Shown one piece after another: positions 58,858-64,000 of a DNA stretch of 64,000 bases (the first letter of the stretch is position 1; each line of letters opens with the position of its first letter). Source of the stretch: Streptomyces ochraceiscleroticus (GTDB lineage: Bacteria; Actinomycetota; Actinomycetes; Streptomycetales; Streptomycetaceae). The translations under genes and the position numbers were made by a program. The notes under the pieces were generated by a model. The model did no database searches. It was not told where the DNA came from and was given only the letters and a program-made list of their open reading frames with translations. The stretch covers positions 248,001-312,000 of the forward strand of contig NZ_JOAX01000001.1 of assembly GCF_000720485.1 (NCBI RefSeq), in the 5' to 3' direction.

Positions 58858-60621
58858 ATGCATCGGTACCGGTCCCATAACTGCGGCGAGCTCCGGGCCG
58901 CGGACGTCGACACGGACGTCCGCCTCAGCGGCTGGCTGCACAATCGACGTGACCTGGGCGGCATCCTCTTCATCGATCTGCGCGACCACCACGGCATCAC
59001 GCAGCTCGTCGCCCGCCCCGGCACCCCCGCCAACGAGGCGCTCGGCTCCCTGACCAAGGAGTCCGTCGTCCGCATCGACGGCAAGGTCAGCGCCCGCGGC
59101 GCGGACAACATCAACCCCGACCTGCCCACCGGCGAGGTCGAGATCGAGGTCTCCGCGGTCGAGGTGCTCGGCGCCGCCGAGCAGATCCCCTTCACGATCA
59201 ACGCCGAGGACGGGGTCAACGAGGAGAAGCGCCTGGAGTACCGCTTCCTCGACCTCCGCCGCGAGCGCATGCACCGCAACATCATGCTGCGCACGGCCGT
59301 CATCTCCGCCATCCGCCAGAAGATGGTGACGCTCGGCTTCAACGAGATGGCGACCCCGATCCTGTCCGCGACCTCCCCCGAGGGCGCGCGCGACTTCCTG
59401 GTCCCCTCGCGCCTGCACGCCGGCAAGTTCTACGCCCTGCCGCAGGCCCCGCAGCAGTTCAAGCAGCTGCTGATGATCGCGGGCTTCGACCGGTACTTCC
59501 AGATCGCGCCGTGCTTCCGCGACGAGGACGCCCGCGCGGACCGCTCGCCCGGCGAGTTCTACCAGCTCGACATCGAGATGAGCTTCGTCGAGCAGGAGGA
59601 CGTCTTCCAGCCCGTCGAGAAGCTGATGACCGAGCTCTTCACCGAGTTCGGCGGCGGCCGTGAGGTCACCTCGCCGTTCCCGCGCATCCCGTTCCGCGAG
59701 TCGATGCTCAAGTACGGCAACGACAAGCCCGACCTGCGTGCCAAGCTCGAACTGGTCGACGTCTCCGACGTGTTCGCGGGCTCCGGCTTCAAGGCGTTCG
59801 CCGGCAAGCACGTCCGCGCGCTGGCCGTGCCGGACACCGCCGACCAGCCGCGCAAGTTCTTCGACCAGCTCGGTGAGTACGCCGTCGAGCAGGGCGCGAA
59901 GGGCCTCGCCTGGGTCCGCGTCGGCGAGGAGAACGCCCTCACCGGCCCGATCGCCAAGTTCCTCACCGAGGACGACGTGAAGGCCCTGGTCAGCAAGCTG
60001 GACCTGGCCCCCGGCCACGCCGTCTTCTTCGGCGCGGGCGAGTTCGACGAGGTCTCCAAGATCATGGGCGCGGTCCGCGTCGAGGCCGCCAAGCGCGCCG
60101 GCCACTTCGAAGAGGGCGTCTTCCGCTTCTGCTGGATCGTCGACTTCCCGATGTTCGAGAAGGACGAGGAGACCGGCAAGATCGAGTTCTCCCACAACCC
60201 CTTCTCGATGCCCCAGGGCGGTCTCGAAGCGCTCGAGACCAAGGACCCGCTGGACATCCTGGCCTGGCAGTACGACATCGTCTGCAACGGCGTCGAGCTG
60301 TCCTCCGGCGCGATCCGTAACCACGAGCCCGAGGTCATGTACAAGGCGTTCTCGATCGCCGGTTACGACAAGGACACCGTCGAGGCCGAGTTCGGCGGCA
60401 TGCTCCGCGCGTTCAAGTTCGGCGCCCCGCCGCACGGTGGCATCGCCCCCGGCGTCGACCGCATCGTCATGCTCCTCGCCGACGAGCCGAACATCCGCGA
60501 GACCATCGCCTTCCCCCTCAACGGCAACGCCCAGGACCTCCTGATGGGCGCCCCCAGCGAGGTCGAGGAGTCCCGCCTGAAGGAACTCCACCTCTCCCTC
60601 CGCAAGCCGCAGGTGAAGTAA
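58858..60621 (+). CDS. aspS: Aspartyl-tRNA synthetase
   Basis: A 587-residue class IIb synthetase of bacterial type. The OB-fold anticodon domain starts [18 protein letters not shown]; motif 1 is near [23 protein letters not shown], motif 2 [29 protein letters not shown] (near 210-238), the GAD insertion about 290-400, and motif 3 [15 protein letters not shown] near 545. It charges tRNA-Asp (possibly also tRNA-Asn, since many actinobacteria use the transamidation route, as GAD-containing AspRS can be non-discriminating; not determinable here). GGATGAG precedes the ATG. Confidence 0.97.
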   Translation: MHRYRSHNCGELRAADVDTDVRLSGWLHNRRDLGGILFIDLRDHHGITQLVARPGTPANEALGSLTKESVVRIDGKVSARGADNINPDLPTGEVEIEVSAVEVLGAAEQIPFTINAEDGVNEEKRLEYRFLDLRRERMHRNIMLRTAVISAIRQKMVTLGFNEMATPILSATSPEGARDFLVPSRLHAGKFYALPQAPQQFKQLLMIAGFDRYFQIAPCFRDEDARADRSPGEFYQLDIEMSFVEQEDVFQPVEKLMTELFTEFGGGREVTSPFPRIPFRESMLKYGNDKPDLRAKLELVDVSDVFAGSGFKAFAGKHVRALAVPDTADQPRKFFDQLGEYAVEQGAKGLAWVRVGEENALTGPIAKFLTEDDVKALVSKLDLAPGHAVFFGAGEFDEVSKIMGAVRVEAAKRAGHFEEGVFRFCWIVDFPMFEKDEETGKIEFSHNPFSMPQGGLEALETKDPLDILAWQYDIVCNGVELSSGAIRNHEPEVMYKAFSIAGYDKDTVEAEFGGMLRAFKFGAPPHGGIAPGVDRIVMLLADEPNIRETIAFPLNGNAQDLLMGAPSEVEESRLKELHLSLRKPQVK

Positions 60622-60632
60622 GCAGCACGCAC

Positions 60633-60669
60633 AAGGGGCCCGGAACCGCTCGGCGGTTCCGGGCCCCTT
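60633..60669. terminator. Terminator between aspS and the small membrane protein gene
   Basis: A perfect 17-bp stem (AAGGGGCCCGGAACCGC and complement) with a 3-nt loop, followed by TTGTGTGTTT, between convergent genes; works in both directions. Confidence 0.9.
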
Positions 60670-60686
60670 TGTGTGTTTGCCGCACG

Positions 60687-61019
60687 TCAGTCGGTCAGCT
60701 GCCCGGACTGCTGTACGGCGGTCACGGAATGGACCGTGTGGACGGAGCGGACGGCGGGCGGCACCGGCTGCCCCGCGGGAGGGCCGGGGAGTGTGTCATC
60801 GGCCCGATCGCGCGGCCGGGACCAGGGCAGCATGGCGGCGATGGCCTCCAGTACCTGGCTCATCCCGGTCAGCACGTGCGGCAGGTCTTCGGCGCGGGCC
60901 TTGCACACCACGAGCCGTACGACATAGGCGGCGAGCAGGGCGAGGACGAGGAGGGCGAGGACGCCGGTCGCGGCGAGCCATACCGGCGCGGCGGTGAGGA
61001 CGGTCTGAGCGTGGGACAA
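60687..61019 (-). CDS. Small membrane protein with TTG start and hairpin leader
   Basis: A 110-residue protein. MSHAQTVLTAAPVWLAATG leads into one long transmembrane helix (about 10-36, VWLAATGVLALLVLALLAAYVV), then KARAEDLPHVLTGMSQVLEAIAAMLPW and a Pro/Val/Ser-rich tail. I do not recognise the family with certainty; small membrane proteins of this kind occur in streptomycete mobile elements and elsewhere. TTG 61019 has a perfect GGAGG six bases upstream, which decides the start. Two terminator-like hairpins lie in its leader. It sits between convergent aspS and the upstream metG. Confidence 0.75.
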   Translation of the reverse strand: MSHAQTVLTAAPVWLAATGVLALLVLALLAAYVVRLVVCKARAEDLPHVLTGMSQVLEAIAAMLPWSRPRDRADDTLPGPPAGQPVPPAVRSVHTVHSVTAVQQSGQLTD

Positions 61020-61041
61020 GTACTGCCTCCGAAAAGCAAAA

Positions 61042-61066
61042 GGCCCCCTGAAGAGATCAGGGAGCC
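61042..61066 (-). terminator. Leader hairpin B (attenuator-like) before the small membrane protein
   Basis: On the minus strand, GGCTCCCTGA-tctct-TCAGGGGGCC (10-bp stem with one G-T or mismatch) followed by TTTTGCTTTTC, ending 11 nt before the GGAGG of the TTG start. Looks like a Rho-independent terminator in the 5' leader. Confidence 0.65.
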
Positions 61067-61104
61067 ATGGACGGTCGGACTCGGATGGAGCGGAAAAGCA
61101 GAAA

Positions 61105-61134
61105 AGCCCCCGTCCTCCGGAGAGGAAGGGAGCT
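61105..61134 (-). terminator. Leader hairpin A (attenuator-like)
   Basis: On the minus strand, AGCTCCC pairs with GGGGGCT around an inner hairpin TCCTC-tccg-GAGGA, followed by TTTTCTGCTTTTC. A second terminator-like structure of the same design 40-70 bp upstream of hairpin B. Confidence 0.6.
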
Positions 61135-61237
61135 GTCGTACTGACGTCACATGCGGAGGTACTGCTTCTGCGTGTGATCGTTCGGTGCTCTGATTCTACC
61201 AACCGTGTCAACCCCTGAGGCGCCAGGGGTAGTTGGG

Positions 61238-61269
61238 CCGGCCGGTGCCTCTCGGGGAGCACCGGCCGG
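61238..61269 (-). terminator. Terminator of metG
   Basis: A perfect 11-bp stem (CCGGCCGGTGC / GCACCGGCCGG) with a 10-nt loop, 12 bp after the metG stop on the minus strand. No T-run. Confidence 0.7.
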
Positions 61270-61280
61270 GACCGGAGGAC

Positions 61281-62990
61281 TTACTCCTCGCCGCCGAAGC
61301 GGTCCTTGTAGGAGGTCAGGTCGTCTTCGGTGATCTTGGCGAAGAGGACCGGGGGGACGGTGAAGGGGGTGCCGGCCGGGACCGCGGAGAGGGAGCGGGC
61401 CTCGTCGGGGGTGATCCACAGGGCCGTGTCGCCGTCGAGCGCGAACGCGCCGCGCATGGCCTTCGCCGAAGACGGGATGAACGGCTCGGAGATCACCGAG
61501 TACAGGTGGATGAGGTTCATCGCCGTACGGAGGGTGAGCGCGGCTGCGTCCTTGTCGGTCTTGATCTCCAGCCAGGGGGCCTTCTCCTCCAGGTAGGAGT
61601 TGCCCGTGCTCCACAGGGCGCGCAGCGACGCCGCGGCCTTGCGGAACTGGAGGGCCTCCATGTGGCCCTCGTACTCGGCCAGGAGCCGCGCGATGTCCTC
61701 GCCGAGCTTCGCCTCGGCCTCGCCGGCCTCGGCGCCCGCCGGGACCTCGTCACCGAAGCGCTTCCGCGAGAAGGAGAGCACGCGGTTGACGAAGTTGCCG
61801 AGGGTGTCGGCCAGGTCCTTGTTGACCGAGGAGGAGAAGAGCTCCCAGGTGAAGGAGGTGTCGTCGGACTCCGGCGCGTTCGCGATGAGGAAGTAGCGCC
61901 AGTAGTCGGCGGGGAGCAGCTCCAGCGCCGCGTCGGTGAAGATGCCGCGCCGCTGCGAGGTGGAGAACTTGCCACCGTAGTAGTTCAGCCAGTTGAACGC
62001 CTTGAGGAAGTCGACCTTCTTCCACGGCTCGCGGGTACCGAGCTGGGTCGCCGGGAACATCACGGAGTGGAACGGCACGTTGTCCTTGGCCATGAACTCC
62101 GTGTACCGGACGTCGTCGGCCTCGTACCACCACGACTTCCAGTCGCGGTTCTCCGGGTCGACGTCCGCCCACTCCTTCGTCGAGCCGATGTACTCGATCG
62201 GGGCGTCGAACCAGACGTAGAAGACCTTGCCCTCGGCGGCCAGGTCCGGCCACACGTCGGCAGGCACCGGCACGCCCCAGTCCAGGTCGCGGGTGATCGC
62301 GCGGTCGTGCAGGCCCTCGGTCAGCCACTTGCGGGCGATGGAGGAGGCCAGCGTCGGCCACTCCTCACCGGTCTCGTCGATGAACTTCTCGACCTCGCCC
62401 TGGAGCTTGGACTGGAGCAGGAAGAGGTGCTTGGTCTCGCGCACCTCCAGGTCGCTGCTGCCGCTGATCGCCGAGCGGGCGTCGATCAGGTCGGTCGGGT
62501 CCAGCACGCGGGTGCAGTTCTCGCACTGGTCGCCGCGGGCCTTGTCGTAACCGCAGTGCGGGCAGGTGCCGACGATGTACCGGTCGGGCAGGAAGCGCTC
62601 GTCGGCGTTCGAGTAGACCTGGCGGATCGCCCGCTCCTCGATGAAGCCGTTCTCGTGCAGCTTGCGCGCGAAGTGCTGGGTGAGCTCGACGTTCTCCGGC
62701 GAGGAGCTGCGGCCGAAGTGGTCGAAGGCGAGGCCGAAGCCGTCGTAGATCGCCTTCTGCGCGTCGTGCTGCTCGGCGCAGAACGCGTCGACCGACTGGC
62801 CGGCGGCCTTCGCGGCCAGCTCGGCGGGGGTGCCGTGCTCATCGGTCGCGCAGATGTACAGCACGTCGTGGCCGCGCTGGCGCAGATACCGGGAGTACAC
62901 ATCGGCCGGGAGCATGGACCCCACCATGTTGCCCAGGTGCTTGATCCCGTTGATGTACGGAAGGGCGCTGGTGATGAGGTGTCGAGCCAT
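61281..62990 (-). CDS. metG: Methionyl-tRNA synthetase
   Basis: A 569-residue class Ia synthetase. The HIGH-type motif is [11 protein letters not shown] near residue 11-21, the KMSKS-type motif [10 protein letters not shown] near 335, and a knuckle with four cysteines at [18 protein letters not shown] near 145-163 binds zinc. The C-terminal anticodon-binding helical domain follows, without the extra EMAP-II-like tail of some MetRS. It charges initiator and elongator tRNA-Met. ATG at 62990 ([20 protein letters not shown]). Confidence 0.97.
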   Translation of the reverse strand: MARHLITSALPYINGIKHLGNMVGSMLPADVYSRYLRQRGHDVLYICATDEHGTPAELAAKAAGQSVDAFCAEQHDAQKAIYDGFGLAFDHFGRSSSPENVELTQHFARKLHENGFIEERAIRQVYSNADERFLPDRYIVGTCPHCGYDKARGDQCENCTRVLDPTDLIDARSAISGSSDLEVRETKHLFLLQSKLQGEVEKFIDETGEEWPTLASSIARKWLTEGLHDRAITRDLDWGVPVPADVWPDLAAEGKVFYVWFDAPIEYIGSTKEWADVDPENRDWKSWWYEADDVRYTEFMAKDNVPFHSVMFPATQLGTREPWKKVDFLKAFNWLNYYGGKFSTSQRRGIFTDAALELLPADYWRYFLIANAPESDDTSFTWELFSSSVNKDLADTLGNFVNRVLSFSRKRFGDEVPAGAEAGEAEAKLGEDIARLLAEYEGHMEALQFRKAAASLRALWSTGNSYLEEKAPWLEIKTDKDAAALTLRTAMNLIHLYSVISEPFIPSSAKAMRGAFALDGDTALWITPDEARSLSAVPAGTPFTVPPVLFAKITEDDLTSYKDRFGGEE

Positions 62991-63166
62991 TGCCGGCTGC
63001 TCCCAAGTCGCTACGGTGAGTGATTTTTTGCACTACGGAACGCCAATATCGTACTCGCCCGGACGGGGGTCACCGCGCCCCCTTCAAGGGCCGCCCCGCG
63101 TGCAGGCATGGGGTGCGGGCGACCGGGGATGATGTGGGGAAGAGGGGCCAGGGGGAGGGGCGGGTC
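62991..63166. other. Divergent region metG / DUF397
   Basis: 176 bp. The metG side contains gagtgattttttgcac (63018-63033), a low-GC stretch suitable for the metG promoter. The DUF397 side has GGGGGAGGGG just before its ATG. Confidence 0.5.
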
Positions 63167-63367
63167 ATGGCAGAGCGGCTGAGGTGGGTCTCGTCGGGCT
63201 ACTGCTCCGATACGGACGCCACCTGCGTCGAAGTAGCGATCACGGCACCGCGGGTCCAGGTACGGGACTCATGGCGGGTCTCGGGTGACTCGGGTGAGGA
63301 CGCGCCGCGGCTGACGTTCTCCGCGGCGGCGTGGTCACTCTTCATCGCGCACACGACGGCGGACTGA
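63167..63367 (+). CDS. DUF397 small protein (orphan)
   Basis: A 66-residue DUF397 protein: LRWVSSGYCSDTDATCVEVA, VQVRDSW and LTFSAAAWSLFIAHTTAD. In Streptomyces DUF397 proteins usually sit next to an XRE/WhiJ-type HTH gene and act with it, for example in BldB/WhiJ-like control. Here no HTH gene is adjacent; the flanks are metG and a VWA gene. GGGGGAGGGG upstream serves as ribosome-binding site for ATG 63167. Confidence 0.85.
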   Translation: MAERLRWVSSGYCSDTDATCVEVAITAPRVQVRDSWRVSGDSGEDAPRLTFSAAAWSLFIAHTTAD

Positions 63368-63380
63368 GGCGGGAAGCGCG

Positions 63381-63417
63381 ACGGCCCGGCCGCTCCCCGT
63401 GGGAGCCGCCGGGCCGT
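63381..63417. terminator. Convergent terminator, DUF397 / VWA gene
   Basis: Arms ACGGCCCGGCCGCTCCC and GGGAGCCGCCGGGCCGT pair with one mismatch around a CGT loop (17-bp stem), between convergent genes. Confidence 0.8.
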
Positions 63418-63449
63418 GCGCCGGTGGTGCGGTGTGCCGATCGTGCCGG

Positions 63450-64000
63450 TCAGCTCTTCTTGTTCTTCTTGCTCTTCTTGAGTACGCCCGCGGCGCGGGC
63501 CTCGGTGAGCCACTCGGGGAACTCGATCATGAGCTGCGCGTAGAGGTCGGCGTCGGCCAGGGCGCGCGGGTCGCGGCCGGCGTGGAAGAAGCCGGCGTTG
63601 TCGACCTTCCGCTTCTCCGGGACGGTGAGGTCGTCCAGCTTGCGCAGGAAGTCGAAGCCCTTGGCCTCGGGGTCGCCGAAGCCGATGAACTGCCAGAAGA
63701 TCGGCAGCCCGGCCGCCTCGCACAGCGCCTTCTCGGCAGCGGGCTTGGAGGTGGGGGCGCCGTCGGTCTGGAAGATCACGAACGCGGGCGCCGTCGTCTT
63801 CGACTTCTTGTAGTGGTCGACGACGGCCTTGATCGCCCAGTGGTAGTTCGTACGGCCCATGTGGCCCAGGCCCGCGTGCAGCTCCTCGATCCTGCCCTCG
63901 TACGAGGCGAGGTCCAGCTCCGCGGTGCCGTCCACGTCGGTGGAGAAGAAGACGACGGGGACGGTGCCGTCGTCGTCGAGGTGCGCGGAGAGGCCGAGGG
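63450..64000 (-). CDS. VWA-domain protein (TerF/TerD-associated type), 3' portion
   Basis: The C-terminal 183 codons are visible; the gene runs past the window's right edge on the minus strand. Features are VPVVFFSTDVDGTAELDLASYEGRI, LGHMGRTNYHWAIKAVVDHY, FVIFQTDGAPTSKPAAEKAL (the second MIDAS Asp region) and FWQFIGFGDPEAKGFDFLRKLDDL, ending with a Lys/Ser tail KKSKKNKKS. This resembles VWA proteins of the tellurium-resistance (Ter) systems and related stress proteins in Streptomyces. Metal-dependent protein binding is expected. A downstream full-length check needs the neighbouring sequence. Confidence 0.8.
   Translation of the reverse strand, partial: LGLSAHLDDDGTVPVVFFSTDVDGTAELDLASYEGRIEELHAGLGHMGRTNYHWAIKAVVDHYKKSKTTAPAFVIFQTDGAPTSKPAAEKALCEAAGLPIFWQFIGFGDPEAKGFDFLRKLDDLTVPEKRKVDNAGFFHAGRDPRALADADLYAQLMIEFPEWLTEARAAGVLKKSKKNKKS

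Noticed and set aside
61193..61211. TTGACA and TAGAAT as a standard promoter for the small membrane protein
   Set aside because: The two hexamers are only 7 bp apart, far from the 16-18 bp a sigma-70-type promoter needs; kept only as a remark.
1..64000. CRISPR arrays, insertion sequences, prophage or biosynthetic cluster genes
   Set aside because: No regularly spaced repeats with spacers, transposase motifs, terminal inverted repeats, phage structural genes or PKS/NRPS modules were found.
1..64000. TTA (bldA-dependent) codons in the called genes
   Set aside because: Every TTA/TAA string I inspected inside called genes fell out of frame (mostly in Tyr TAC contexts). The scan was by eye, so absence is not proven.

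Overview
This window is chromosomal DNA from a high-GC actinomycete, almost certainly Streptomyces. Evidence for this: very high GC content, frequent GTG and TTG starts, GTGA/ATGA stop-start overlaps, mycothiol-type and BkdR/PaaN-type genes, and six perfect copies of the streptomycete ParB site parS (GTTTCACGTGAAAC). The gene order, from pbpA-rodA-pstP-fhaB-fhaA-tRNA-Leu through two branched-chain 2-oxo acid dehydrogenase operons to aspS and metG, resembles the S. coelicolor region from about SCO3847 down to SCO3790 as I remember it. That region lies on one side of oriC. No insertion sequence, prophage, integrase or CRISPR array was seen, so this looks like conserved core chromosome.

Layout. 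1-5.1 kb: the 5' end of a cell-envelope operon on the minus strand (fhaA, fhaB, pstP, rodA, start of pbpA) and a tRNA-Leu(CAG). 5.2-11 kb: azoreductase with a divergent HxlR regulator, a MarR regulator, a DUF2252 protein, a J-domain-like protein, a rhodanese and an acyl-CoA dehydrogenase. 11.1-14 kb: a DUF5819 + HTTM pair resembling SdpA/SdpB, coupled to a SpoU/TrmH RNA methyltransferase. 14-21 kb: paaN with a divergent PaaR-like TetR regulator, bkdR and the first bkdABC operon. 21-25 kb: mobA-DUF6457, moeA and a K+ channel. 25-33 kb: quinone oxidoreductase, a secreted Ser/Pro/Thr-rich protein, the proteasome activator Bpa, two divergent membrane Ser/Thr kinases, a phosphotransferase-fold protein, and a PPOX-family protein preceded by a DosR-type box next to an orphan DevR/DosR-like response regulator. 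34-38 kb: the second bkdABC-type operon. 38-46 kb: NUDIX hydrolase, methyltransferase, GntR/MFS pair, mycothiol-type enzyme, nitrilase-family amidohydrolase, LURP-one protein and thioredoxin-NHL protein. 45.5-56 kb: anchored XRE/DUF2690 protein, NlpC/P60 lipoprotein, SARP/NB-ARC regulator translationally close to an M18 aminopeptidase, large acyl-CoA dehydrogenase, SseB-like protein, pirin and an AI-2E family permease. 56-64 kb: SpoIIE-type phosphatase, aspS, a small membrane protein, metG, an orphan DUF397 protein and a partial VWA protein.

Common threads are Ser/Thr phosphorylation (PstP, FhaA, FhaB, two kinases, SpoIIE phosphatase), acyl-CoA and branched-chain keto-acid metabolism (two E1/E2 sets without E3, two acyl-CoA dehydrogenases, PaaN, BkdR) and chromosome organisation through parS. 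Three parS copies are intergenic and three lie inside coding regions, always in the frame that reads VSRET in flexible linkers. The most distinctive non-coding features are a 46-bp perfect palindrome centred on parS, five 11-bp-phased TGTC boxes between the two kinase genes, a DosR-like box, paired PaaR-like operators, and two tandem terminator-like hairpins in the leader of a TTG-initiated small membrane protein. The best candidate for an under-described protein system is the DUF5819/HTTM pair. All family and operator calls are from reading the sequence; no database search was run.
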